Positions 1-7,414 of a stretch of 10,853 nucleotides of DNA are shown one piece after another. Made by a program: the position numbers and the translations under genes. The DNA comes from Angelakisella sp. GTDB taxonomy: Bacteria; Bacillota; Clostridia; Oscillospirales; Ruminococcaceae. The notes beneath the pieces were generated by a model. The model was not told the origin of the DNA. It made no database searches and was given only the letters and a program-made list of their open reading frames with translations. The stretch lies in assembly GCA_022794295.1 (NCBI GenBank), contig JAAWEO010000302.1:1-10853 (forward strand), read 5' to 3'. Within the stretch, counting starts at the first letter, position 1. The number at the start of each line of letters is the position of its first letter.

Positions 1-16
1 AGTCGAAGTGCCCGGA

Positions 17-119
17 TTTTTCGCAGGGGGAGGGAGATTGCAAGGAGAAAAGCGCAAGGAATACTGTATGTATTCCGAGCATTTTCGACGCAGCCAAGCT
101 CCCTTCCCCTGTAGAAAAA
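17..119. repeat. Long imperfect inverted repeat (hairpin element) downstream of hldD
   Basis: About 100 bases fold on themselves. The outer arms are 13 bases at 24-36 and 99-111, complementary except for one G opposite T (a wobble pair in RNA), extended by a T5 run at 17-21 facing an A5 run at 115-119. A middle helix pairs 47-53 (GAAAAGC) with 79-86, with one bulged base. The tip is a perfect 7-bp stem, GGAATAC (58-64) against GTATTCC (70-76), with a 5-base loop. No plausible gene covers it. The shape resembles a REP/MITE-like dispersed repeat or a structured 3' RNA end. Whether it recurs in the genome cannot be told from one copy, so the repeat identity is inference while the hairpin is seen directly. 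Confidence 0.6.
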
Positions 120-149
120 GATGGGGGCGGCGACTTTAGGGACACGCCC
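115..149 (-). terminator. Candidate intrinsic terminator after hldD
   Basis: On the minus strand, 45 bases past the hldD stop codon, GGGCG (149-145) can pair with CGCCC (129-125), followed within a few bases by a T5 run (119-115). An alternative hairpin pairs TAGGG with CCCTA (137-141 and 147-151), and another small one, GACAGT against ACTGTC (161-166 and 172-177), lies closer to the gene. The main stem is short and its loop long, so termination here is plausible but not firm. It is the only visible place where the operon transcript could end inside the window. Confidence 0.35.
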
Positions 150-193
150 TAGGCTTCGGTGACAGTCTGGAACTGTCCTTTGTTTGAGTTTCA

Positions 194-1162
194 TCACCAG
201 ATGAGATAGTCTTTCATTAGATAATTTTGCACATAGTCAGTCACGCCAGCTTCCAATGTATAAAAAGGCTCCCGATAACCAACAGCTTTGAGTTTGCTCA
301 TTTTTGCCTGTGTATAATATTGGTATTTTTGGCGTAGTATTTCTGGCATATCCACAAAGCTAATCCTAGCTTCACGCCCCATGGCACGGAACGTGCTGCT
401 GCAAAGATCGTAGAAGCTTCTAGCAATCCCTGTACCAAGATTAAACAATCCACTGATCTCGGGATGGTCCAGCATAAACAGTACAACCTTGCAGATGTCC
501 TTGACATAGACAAAATCGCGCAGCTGCTGTCCGTCGGCATAGCCTTCCCGGTAGGACTTAAACAGTCCCATCTCCCCAGTTTCCATGATCTTATGGAAGG
601 AATGGAAAACGACGCTTGCCATTGAACCTTTGAAATATTCATTGGGACCATAGACATTGAAAAATTTGAAGCCGCAGTGTTGTGCGGGTTTTTCAGTCTG
701 CTTCTGTGTCCACAGGTCGAAAAGCTGCTTGGAGTATCCGTAGGCGTTGAGTGGGTGCAGCTCAGCGATGTCCATTTCATCATCAAAGCCGAGCTCGCCC
801 CCTCCATAGGTAGCGGCACTGCTGGCATACAAAAAGCTAATCTGTTCCGCGGCACAGAATTTCCAAAGTGCTTGTGAAAATTCAAGGTTATTTTTATAAA
901 GAAAATCGAAATCCCGCTCGGTAGTGGAAGAACACGCTCCCATATGAATAACGGCGGATATCTTCCCAGATAGCTCCGGCAGACGGGCGAGAAATTCGTC
1001 CCGGCTTACATACTCCTCATAGTGTTTATTTGACAAATTTCGCCACTTTTCTGTAGATGCAATATGATCAACCACAATAATATCCTGGCGCCCTGCGTCA
1101 TTCAGGCTCCTGAGCAGGCAGCTACCAATGAATCCGGCGCCGCCAGTTAATATTATACTCAT
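194..1162 (-). CDS. hldD: ADP-L-glycero-D-manno-heptose 6-epimerase (HldD/RfaD)
   Basis: This NAD(P)-dependent short-chain dehydrogenase/reductase-type epimerase converts ADP-D-glycero-beta-D-manno-heptose to the L-glycero form, the last step of ADP-heptose synthesis, in the cytoplasm. The 322-residue product is close to the usual length of about 310. It begins with the nucleotide-binding loop GGAGFIG (7-13), has SSAAT (114-118), the catalytic YxxxK pair (Tyr141, Lys145) and the family-specific KGSMAS block with Lys178, which matches the second catalytic lysine of the Escherichia coli enzyme. RDFVYV (215-220) and FNLGTG (240-245) are also typical of HldD. The ATG start at 1162 lies 5 bp after the hldE stop, and a GGGGAG ribosome binding site sits in the end of hldE, so the two genes are probably translated together. 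It is the last gene of the operon. Substrate assignment rests on HldD-specific motifs plus the neighbouring pathway genes. Confidence 0.93.
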   Translation of the reverse strand: MSIILTGGAGFIGSCLLRSLNDAGRQDIIVVDHIASTEKWRNLSNKHYEEYVSRDEFLARLPELSGKISAVIHMGACSSTTERDFDFLYKNNLEFSQALWKFCAAEQISFLYASSAATYGGGELGFDDEMDIAELHPLNAYGYSKQLFDLWTQKQTEKPAQHCGFKFFNVYGPNEYFKGSMASVVFHSFHKIMETGEMGLFKSYREGYADGQQLRDFVYVKDICKVVLFMLDHPEISGLFNLGTGIARSFYDLCSSTFRAMGREARISFVDMPEILRQKYQYYTQAKMSKLKAVGYREPFYTLEAGVTDYVQNYLMKDYLIW

Positions 1163-1167
1163 TTGTT

Positions 1168-2631
1168 CTACTCCCCATATATGTATCGTATTTTATTGAT
1201 TATATTTGTGGTAGAAAGGCCTTCTTCAAGATCGATAAAGCAGACCTGTCCGCCATACTCCTGAACAAAGTCTCCCCCTGCCACTGCCTTCCCTTCCCAG
1301 TCCTTCCCTTTGATCAATACATCGGGGCGAATTTCCCGAATCAATGTTTCCGGTGTATCCTCGTCAAATAGGACAAGATAATCGATCTCACTGATCGACT
1401 CCAACAGTGTCAGACGGTGTTCCTGTGTTACGATGGGACGTTTATCCCCCTTAATGCGCCGAACAGAGGCATCGCTGTTCAGCGCGAGAAACAGAACATC
1501 GCCATATTCCCGTGCCTTGCGGAACGAGGAGATATGCCCCGCATGTACAATGTCGAAACAGCCGTTTGTAAATACCACCCGCTTGCCCTGCCGGTGCAAA
1601 GCCGCCGCTGTCCGCACGGCCTCTTCCTTGCTAACAATTTTCGAGTGCTGCTTTGTTGTAGTCTGCAATAGTGCTCGAATCTCACCTACAGAGGCTGTTG
1701 CTGCGCCAAATTTAGAAACAACAATAGATGCGGCCAGATTGGCGGTTGTACAGCATTGTGAATTGGCAGCACCCGCTGCAAAGCACAACGTAAATACAGC
1801 AATGACTGTATCCCCGGCGCCGGTAACGTCGATGACCTCTTTGGCAATGGCGGGGTAATCCTCCTTTGTACCGTCAGCGCCATGGATCAGCGACATGCCA
1901 TCCTCTGAACGAGTCACCAGAATATATTCGATGCCGCATTTTTGACAAAGCTCCATACCGGCCTGGCAGATATCATCCTCGCCATGCAGCTCTCTCCCCA
2001 CGGCAGTTTTGAGTTCCTTCAGGTTTGGGGTGCAGGCTGTGGCACCGGTATATTTACAGTAATGCTTGCCTTTGGGATCAACAATGACAGGGATGGCCCG
2101 TTCCCGGGCAGCGGAAATCACTATTTTTGCAGTTTGGTCTGTAACCGCGCCTTTCCCATAGTCGGAAATGATGACTGCACAGGCTTCCGCTGTCAGACGA
2201 TTGATTTCAGCACTGAGAAACGACAAAAAGTCTCTTCCTGCATCCTGGACGACCTCGCAATCATAGCGGAGCAACTGCTGATGCTGCGCCGTTATACGGG
2301 TCTTCGTACAGGTGACAATACCTCTTGTCCGCAGAATTCCGGAAGCATCCACGCCGGATGCTTTTAACTGACCAATCAGCCAGTCTCCATTTGTATCTGC
2401 GCCTATCAGGCCAACCGCAGTTGCCTGTGCACCCAACGCTTTCAGATTTAACACCACATTTCCGGCCCCTCCCAGCCGCCTGCTCTGCTTCTGCACCAGG
2501 ACAACGGGCACGGGAGCTTCCGGCGAAACCCGGGAAACGGAGCCTTGCAGATATTCATCTACCATAAAGTCTCCGAACACGATCACTTTCTGTCCGGAAA
2601 GCCTGTCCAACACATCCATATCTGTTTTCAA
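1168..2631 (-). CDS. hldE: Bifunctional D-beta-D-heptose 7-phosphate kinase / heptose 1-phosphate adenylyltransferase (HldE)
   Basis: The cytoplasmic enzyme carries out two separate steps: phosphorylation of heptose 7-phosphate to the 1,7-bisphosphate, and, after GmhB, transfer of AMP to heptose 1-phosphate. The 487 residues match the two-domain Escherichia coli protein (477). The N-terminal PfkB/ribokinase domain (about 13-322) shows GDFMVDEY (20-27), SPEAPVPV (36-43), GGAGNV (54-59), SDYGKGA (156-162) and the anion hole and catalytic base GAGD (271-274). The C-terminal nucleotidyltransferase domain (about 350-487) shows TNGCFD (355-360), the HxGH motif HAGH (363-366) and STTNII (473-478). 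The start is TTG at 2631, because a strong AGGAGGAG site lies 7 bases upstream; the first in-frame ATG (2619) is too far from it. The gap to the previous gene is about 114 bp, the widest in the operon, with no convincing promoter or hairpin seen. Confidence 0.94.
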   Translation of the reverse strand: MKTDMDVLDRLSGQKVIVFGDFMVDEYLQGSVSRVSPEAPVPVVLVQKQSRRLGGAGNVVLNLKALGAQATAVGLIGADTNGDWLIGQLKASGVDASGILRTRGIVTCTKTRITAQHQQLLRYDCEVVQDAGRDFLSFLSAEINRLTAEACAVIISDYGKGAVTDQTAKIVISAARERAIPVIVDPKGKHYCKYTGATACTPNLKELKTAVGRELHGEDDICQAGMELCQKCGIEYILVTRSEDGMSLIHGADGTKEDYPAIAKEVIDVTGAGDTVIAVFTLCFAAGAANSQCCTTANLAASIVVSKFGAATASVGEIRALLQTTTKQHSKIVSKEEAVRTAAALHRQGKRVVFTNGCFDIVHAGHISSFRKAREYGDVLFLALNSDASVRRIKGDKRPIVTQEHRLTLLESISEIDYLVLFDEDTPETLIREIRPDVLIKGKDWEGKAVAGGDFVQEYGGQVCFIDLEEGLSTTNIINKIRYIYGE

Positions 2632-2635
2632 ACAA

Positions 2636-2644
2636 TCTCCTCCT
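2636..2644 (-). promoter_or_regulatory. Ribosome binding site that fixes the TTG start of hldE
   Basis: The minus strand reads AGGAGGAGA, a near-perfect anti-Shine-Dalgarno match. Seven bases separate the AGGAGG core from the TTG codon at 2631-2629, which supports TTG over the ATG twelve bases further in. Confidence 0.75.
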
Positions 2645-2745
2645 GAATATGCTTTTGCTGGGCACTGTGGGCAGGATACAGAAGAAGTCCAATACCGGCA
2701 TCAAGCTTGCTGACGAACAAACTTCCGGACACTATCCTTTTAATA

Positions 2746-3810
2746 TTATTTAGATACGATTTCTGTATCTGCCTCTCTGCGTTCGCCAAAGTAGGTAATA
2801 CCCTCCTGCAGCATAGTAAACTCAAGTTTTGCGCCCGGAATGGAGGGCACAAAATCCTGAAAAGTAAAAGTGTAAGTTTCACCAGGTGCTACGCTCACAC
2901 CCGCTGGAAGATAGGCACGTCCACCATAACCGCAATCTACACCGTTCTGGAAAATACCGAGACGTACAAGATCCAGTTCCATCCAAGTCTCCTCACCTGT
3001 GTTTTTGACCGCGACCGAAAAGGAATGCTTTTGGCCGGCAACCAGGCATGGTGGAAGATTCAGTGAAACGATTTCCGCCTGTGGATTGTCAAGGGCTTTC
3101 CTTACAAATATTTCCGAATGTTCCGCCAGACGGTTTAAGAAACGTTCTGCTATTTCATAAGCAACGATCTTAGGCTTTACGGCGTCAATTATTCCCTGTT
3201 CAATGTCATAACTTCGAACAAATGTGAAATAAGAGCAATGCTCTGCGAATAACTCCGGCATGTTCCAGTGGTGAAACATCGAATCACCAAACAGCAGTAA
3301 GTCAGGGCCGTTGGAGCTTGTATTCTGATAGAGCCTGTTGTCCCCCCAGTTGTTTTCCTTTGCTAATTCCTCATGAAATTTCTGAAACCGCTCCCCATCC
3401 TGTACAAGAACTGCATTGGGATGAAGGATTTCACTTTCCAGCACCTGTTCCGGGGAAAGCAGCGATGGGTCTCCCAACATTTTGGAGAACTCTCCAGAAA
3501 AGGTGGAGGTGACAAACTGAATATCCACCGGGCTGCTTTGCATAAGACCCCATCGATTCAGCGAGGCGATGACCTCGCGATATGCAATATTGGCACCGTA
3601 CTCATTCCAGTGAGTATCCGTTTTAAAGAAAAGCTGTTCTCCACTCTCCTGCTTCTCCTTCAAAAGCGCATCTTTCACACGCACAACATTAAGGTCCGAA
3701 TGCTCTTCCAGGTAATCGGCCAATCGGTCAACCGGTGTCTCCCCGACCGTATAATCCCCACTTGTCAGCATTTCAGGGTAAATACTGACTTTGCTGGGTG
3801 GAAGGATCAA
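2746..3810 (-). CDS. DHHW/AlgJ-like acyltransferase-associated protein, C-terminal part (downstream of frameshift)
   Basis: This is the larger piece of a gene broken at 3823-3826; in the restored reading it forms residues 180-533 of a 533-residue protein. It carries the SGNH-like catalytic core of the AlgJ/AlgX/DHHW group: LPPSKVSIYPE at its start, TDTHWNEYGA (Asp65 and His67 of this piece, the DHHW-type motif) and LFGDSMF (Ser177). AlgJ/AlgX-type proteins act with an MBOAT protein to O-acetylate exported polysaccharide. After the catalytic part, residues about 247-354 form a separate beta-rich domain with the pattern VKNTGEETW, like an Ig-like or Nbr1-FW domain, which may bind the glycan or a partner. 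The TTG used as start at 3810 has no clear ribosome binding site, so this piece is probably not a natural start but the continuation of the upstream frame. The next gene is the heptose enzyme hldE. Confidence 0.75.
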   Translation of the reverse strand: MILPPSKVSIYPEMLTSGDYTVGETPVDRLADYLEEHSDLNVVRVKDALLKEKQESGEQLFFKTDTHWNEYGANIAYREVIASLNRWGLMQSSPVDIQFVTSTFSGEFSKMLGDPSLLSPEQVLESEILHPNAVLVQDGERFQKFHEELAKENNWGDNRLYQNTSSNGPDLLLFGDSMFHHWNMPELFAEHCSYFTFVRSYDIEQGIIDAVKPKIVAYEIAERFLNRLAEHSEIFVRKALDNPQAEIVSLNLPPCLVAGQKHSFSVAVKNTGEETWMELDLVRLGIFQNGVDCGYGGRAYLPAGVSVAPGETYTFTFQDFVPSIPGAKLEFTMLQEGITYFGERREADTEIVSK

Positions 3811-4348
3811 TACGTACTCGATCCCCTTGTTCCCGCAGTTTTTCCTGAATCCTTATCTGCTGCTCGCAGATTGCCGCCAGTGCTTTTTCATCGAAATCCG
3901 GGTAGTCTCCGGATGCGAGTTCAATATTGCTATCCAATGTATAGAAGTACCAACCGTCCCGCCCCTTTTGAACCCTGTCCGACGTCACAATTCCCAATCC
4001 CTTAAATTTCAGATTGGTATAGAGCTTTACAAAAAACGAGCGAAAGCCAATGTTATCATTGATATAGCTCTCTATACTTTTGCGGCTGGTTGAAATGGTC
4101 CGGGTGGTCTGATCGATTGAAAATGGGAGTCCAGCCAGGACCCTGTTCTCCGTTTCGGAAACGCCTCCCCCGATCCAGTCGATGTTCAAAATCGGAATAA
4201 TCAGTAAAAGGGAAAACAGAACAACCGACAGAAGCTGTCGAAGTTTCCAACCTCCCTGTGGGACAACCCTATGCAAGACGAACAGAAGGACAGCAACAAC
4301 AGCCAAGGAGCAAGCCAGAATGGTTAAAATGAAATGGACTTCAATCAT
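3773..4348 (-). CDS. DHHW/AlgJ-like acyltransferase-associated protein, N-terminal part (upstream of frameshift)
   Basis: The ATG at 4348 follows an AGGGG ribosome binding site 8 bases upstream. The first 175 residues are the authentic N-terminus: two hydrophobic segments (about 4-26 and 37-55) that would place the protein in the membrane with the rest outside, then SETENRVLAGLP (64-75), the hallmark ENR..A..P motif of the DHHW group, YINDNIGFRSFF (95-106) and a GRDGWYFY segment (129-136). Up to Gly175 it reads as an ordinary family member; the last 16 residues come from the wrong frame after an extra base and end at a premature stop. The fragment lacks the whole catalytic core, so alone it should be inactive. 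It follows the other AlgJ/AlgX-like gene by 36 bp. Joined with the downstream piece it gives 533 residues, a normal family length. Confidence 0.75.
   Translation of the reverse strand: MIEVHFILTILACSLAVVAVLLFVLHRVVPQGGWKLRQLLSVVLFSLLLIIPILNIDWIGGGVSETENRVLAGLPFSIDQTTRTISTSRKSIESYINDNIGFRSFFVKLYTNLKFKGLGIVTSDRVQKGRDGWYFYTLDSNIELASGDYPDFDEKALAAICEQQIRIQEKLREQGDRVRIDPSTQQSQYLP
3823..3826 (-). other. Frameshift point (extra base in a G4 run) splitting the DHHW gene
   Basis: The minus strand reads CAA GGG G ATC GAG. Removing one G of the four-G run joins the frames as REQG followed by IEYVLILPPSK, a seamless beta strand and loop of this family. As written, the frame continues as GDRVRID and stops soon after. 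The run is short for slippage-type phase variation, so a mutation or a sequencing/assembly error is likeliest. The two frames and the exact join are seen in the sequence; the cause is not. Confidence 0.8.
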
Positions 4349-4384
4349 GAAATTTCCCCTTTCAAAGACGATAGGTGGCTATTT

Positions 4385-5932
4385 TTATGACTGAATGGTG
4401 TAGGATACGGGTTCAAACCGATAGGTTCCATCTGCGGAAATTTCGATAAACTGTATTTCAGCAACATTTTGTGTCAAAAGAAACTCTTTTGGGATTTTTA
4501 CGGAAAAGCCAGTGTTCAGAAAATCCTGATTGTTAAAATAGGAAACTATGTCGCCTCTTGGTGCTCCGTAATCACATTTTAGGATCATTCCCCCTGCCTT
4601 CACATAAAGTGCTGACAAGGGTTTTTCTGCGGAAAAATCTGCCGCCCAGCCAGACAGTGAAAGCTCATTACTTCCCTCAATTAAAATGGATGGAATCACT
4701 CCTTGATCATGCAGCCAGACATTATTGCAGAAATTGATATACATGCCTGAATAGCCCTCTATCTGGCCTCCCTTGGCCTTCAGTTTGTCCAAGCCAAAAT
4801 CACTGACAAAATGGCATTTGTAAAATCCAGAACCGCCGCCAAGGACTATCACAGCATCGTAGAAATCCATCGATAGGTACTCAGCAAGATAATCTTTGCC
4901 ATTAAAATAGCGCGGATCCAAAACAGTTAAAACAGAAGCATTCATTGCTAAAAAAGTATTGGTTCTCAGCGCAAATGAATCGCAAATCACCAAAAGCCGG
5001 GGGCCTTCCTCCAAGAACAGGTTTTGATAGGTGTAAACCGGCTGTGGCCACTGTCCATAATTGGTGACCCAATAGGCATCCTGACTCCCTAATGCTTCAT
5101 ATCCATCGGTCATAACCTCATAAAAGTCACCCATTTTAACAATTCCTGTTTCCGGAACTGTAAGCTGCATCTGCGTTTCAAAATTTGGAAGAAATGTAGT
5201 AAATATATCAGCACCCGAAAATGACCTGCCGCCCAGACGTCCAAATCCCCCCAGCCATTCCTGCTGCCTCCATTCCCAGTTTGCTGGGTTATACACCACA
5301 TCGCTCATCGGGAATGGAACTGAATAAACCTCTGTCAGATAATCTGTAATCAATTTTGTATTGCAATATTCTGCCTTCGTTGTAAGGTGAACATCAGTCG
5401 GAAAAAAGTATTCTCGATAAGTTCCGGGACTGTCGAGTTCGATTTGATCCGCAATCTTCAGTATATCAATTTCAGAAGATTCCAAAGCCTCTGTCACTTC
5501 AGGCAAAGGCTCTCCAGAATAATGAAGTACACCACGAAAGTCAAAGTATTTGCCCCGGTCCGGCAGTTCCACAAACAGCAACGGGATGCCCTTTTGATTT
5601 AACACACACTTTAGTTCTTTCATGCTGTCTAAAAATGGCGCAGGATCAAAAGCGGGTTCGATGTACTGCATGATCCCGGCATCGTCCCGTACATATTCAA
5701 ACGGCCCAAGGACATCCAATGCCAGAAGCTGGTGCGTCATGCCATAGACTTCAGTAAACGCCTTCTTCCCATAGATATTTTCTGCCAGATAGGATTCAAT
5801 TTGTACCCTTATTCCCTCCGATGGAGTACCTGCAACCACCTGCTTGACAACCGGGACAATATTTAAGAAAAAAGCGACTGCCAAAACCAGGGAAAAGAGC
5901 AGAACACTCAAAACACAGTATGATTTTTTCAT
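4385..5932 (-). CDS. Divergent AlgJ/AlgX-like (SGNH-type) polysaccharide acylation protein
   Basis: The 515-residue protein begins with a short basic end and one hydrophobic segment (about 7-24), a signal anchor that would leave the rest outside the membrane. Two motifs place it with the AlgJ/AlgX/DHHW SGNH-like proteins: FPTDVHLTT, with Asp180 and His182 in the position of the DHHW-type Asp/His, and VICDSF, with Ser319 in the position of the GDS serine. The motifs are altered (VHL for HHW, CDS for GDS), so it is a divergent member. A C-terminal beta-sandwich-like region (about 411-515, with LSGWAADF and ALYVKAGG) may bind sugar. It starts 15 bp after the MBOAT gene and is followed by a second, more canonical DHHW gene, so it probably takes part in acylating the glycan made here. 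Catalysis itself is inferred; it could be a scaffold or carbohydrate-binding partner. The ATG at 5932 follows a G-rich ribosome binding site. Confidence 0.7.
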   Translation of the reverse strand: MKKSYCVLSVLLFSLVLAVAFFLNIVPVVKQVVAGTPSEGIRVQIESYLAENIYGKKAFTEVYGMTHQLLALDVLGPFEYVRDDAGIMQYIEPAFDPAPFLDSMKELKCVLNQKGIPLLFVELPDRGKYFDFRGVLHYSGEPLPEVTEALESSEIDILKIADQIELDSPGTYREYFFPTDVHLTTKAEYCNTKLITDYLTEVYSVPFPMSDVVYNPANWEWRQQEWLGGFGRLGGRSFSGADIFTTFLPNFETQMQLTVPETGIVKMGDFYEVMTDGYEALGSQDAYWVTNYGQWPQPVYTYQNLFLEEGPRLLVICDSFALRTNTFLAMNASVLTVLDPRYFNGKDYLAEYLSMDFYDAVIVLGGGSGFYKCHFVSDFGLDKLKAKGGQIEGYSGMYINFCNNVWLHDQGVIPSILIEGSNELSLSGWAADFSAEKPLSALYVKAGGMILKCDYGAPRGDIVSYFNNQDFLNTGFSVKIPKEFLLTQNVAEIQFIEISADGTYRFEPVSYTIQS

Positions 5933-5947
5933 GTGCGCCTGCCCCCC

Positions 5948-7399
5948 TTAAAAATTGAAATAAATAAACGGATTATAAGTGGAGGCCACCGTAAAGCTGA
6001 CCGCTGCAAGCGAGACCAGCGCCAGCACAACCGTCTCAACCGCAAAAACAGCGTTTGGAGCTTTTTCCCGAAAGATAGTCATCGGTTTTCTTGTCATACT
6101 CTTCCAGTCCAGACAGCAGACGATTGCCAGCAGAAGCACCACGGCGTACTGCTCAAGCATAGCAGCCGTGTAACTGCTCCATCCTCCGTTTGGTGCAAAG
6201 CCAAACATGGCAGCAAGGAAACCTAACCCTTCCGAAAGGCTTTCCGCGCGGAAAATCACCCATCCGCAGATCACGCAGAGCATTGTAACCCCCCGGTAAA
6301 GGGCGGAAAGCCCCTTCTTGCCAGCAAGTTTTTGGGGCAGGTCGGTCAGCTTTTCAAAGGTCAGCAAGGCAAAATACATGAAACCCCATACCAGAAAGGT
6401 CCAGTTTGCACCATGCCAAATCCCTGTGAGAGTCCAAACGGCTAAAAGATTCAGGACCAGCCGGGCCTTGCTCTTGACGCGGCTGCCACCCATCGGGATG
6501 TAGACATAATCCCGAAACCAAGACCCCAGGGAAATATGCCATCTGCGCCAGAACTCCGAAACTGTGGTCGAGAGGTAGGGGTGGTCAAAATTTTCAAGGA
6601 AATGGAACCCGAACATAAGTCCAAGCCCGATGGCCATATCGGAATAACCGGAAAAGTCGAAATAAATCTGTAAACCGTATGCGATCGCCCCCAACCAGGC
6701 CAGTCCGGCAGTCAGAGTGCCAGCGGCCAGCGCATTATAGGCAGCGTCGGCAGCCACAGCAATGGTATTGGCGAGAATGGCTTTTTTTGCAAGGCCGATC
6801 AGGAAACGGGCAATACCATAGGTAAAATCGGAAAGCGTTTCCCGCCGGTTCTGAATTTCATCTGCAACGGTTTGATAGCGTACAATGGGGCCGGCAATCA
6901 GCTGCGGAAAAAGCGAAACATAGAGCATCACATTCAAGGGATTTTTCTGTACCTGTCCCTTTCCATAATAGACGTCGAAAACATAGGACATTGCTTGGAA
7001 GGTGAAAAACGAGATGCCGATCGGCAGAAGGATATGGGTCTGCCGGACCAACGCATCACGACCGGCCAGGGCAGCCAGGGCATTGACGTTCTGTATGGTA
7101 AAATTCAAATATTTATATACAAAAAACAGCGAAAGATTAAAGAATACTGCCAAGATCAGCACCATCTTTGCGCGCTTTTGCAATGCTTTCGTTTTGTAGC
7201 GGGCTATGGCCAGCGCCGCCAGATAATTGACAAATATCGATCCGATCATCACAAAAACAAACCGCGGCTCTCCCCAGGCATAGAAGAATAAGGAGGCTGA
7301 TAGCAAAAAGAAGTTTTTAAAACGCCGGTCCAAAAGGTAATATCCTGCCAGTACAAATGGAAGAAATATGAATAAGAATATAGCAGATGAAAAAACCAT
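5948..7399 (-). CDS. Membrane-bound O-acyltransferase (MBOAT, AlgI-like)
   Basis: A polytopic inner-membrane protein of 483 residues that in this family moves an acyl (usually acetyl) group from a cytoplasmic donor across the membrane to a surface polysaccharide. It begins MVFSSAIFLF, the usual AlgI-type start, and has many hydrophobic segments along its length. Family signatures are LFPQLIAGPIVRY (164-175), YFDFSGYSDMAIGLG (246-260), FWRRWHISLGSWFRDY (283-298), IPMGGSR (301-307) and GIWHGANW (326-333) with the proposed catalytic His329. It ends FIYFNF, as AlgI-type proteins commonly do. The ATG at 7399 is preferred over a TTG twelve bases upstream because that TTG overlaps the ribosome binding site. 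It follows gmhB by 15 bp and is followed by two AlgJ/AlgX-like genes, the normal partners of AlgI. The acyl group and the sugar modified are not shown by sequence. Confidence 0.92.
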   Translation of the reverse strand: MVFSSAIFLFIFLPFVLAGYYLLDRRFKNFFLLSASLFFYAWGEPRFVFVMIGSIFVNYLAALAIARYKTKALQKRAKMVLILAVFFNLSLFFVYKYLNFTIQNVNALAALAGRDALVRQTHILLPIGISFFTFQAMSYVFDVYYGKGQVQKNPLNVMLYVSLFPQLIAGPIVRYQTVADEIQNRRETLSDFTYGIARFLIGLAKKAILANTIAVAADAAYNALAAGTLTAGLAWLGAIAYGLQIYFDFSGYSDMAIGLGLMFGFHFLENFDHPYLSTTVSEFWRRWHISLGSWFRDYVYIPMGGSRVKSKARLVLNLLAVWTLTGIWHGANWTFLVWGFMYFALLTFEKLTDLPQKLAGKKGLSALYRGVTMLCVICGWVIFRAESLSEGLGFLAAMFGFAPNGGWSSYTAAMLEQYAVVLLLAIVCCLDWKSMTRKPMTIFREKAPNAVFAVETVVLALVSLAAVSFTVASTYNPFIYFNF

Positions 7400-7404
7400 A
7401 CCTG

Positions 7405-7409
7405 CCTCC
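7405..7409 (-). promoter_or_regulatory. Ribosome binding site that decides the start of the MBOAT gene
   Basis: The minus strand reads TTGGAGGCAGGTATG. The GGAGG core lies 5 bases before the ATG at 7399. The alternative TTG (7411) would sit inside this site and add only MEAG ahead of the conserved MVFSS start. Confidence 0.75.
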
Positions 7410-7414
7410 AAAAA

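Noticed and set aside
298..885. A 195-codon minus-strand frame overlapping hldD in another frame.
   Set aside because: hldD in the main frame has complete motifs; the alternative is low-complexity, cysteine-rich shadow sequence.
2632..2745. A possible promoter in the gap before hldE (TTGATG and TATCCT).
   Set aside because: The boxes are poor matches and about 20 bases apart; not enough to call a promoter.
3773..3810. Overlap of the two DHHW pieces as a programmed frameshift or two natural genes.
   Set aside because: No slippery heptamer or downstream structure is evident at the G4 run, and the downstream piece has no ribosome binding site; a plain indel explains the data better.
3373..4005. 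A 210-codon open frame on the plus strand.
   Set aside because: It lies antisense to both pieces of the DHHW gene, shows no recognisable motif, and is best explained as a shadow of minus-strand codon use.
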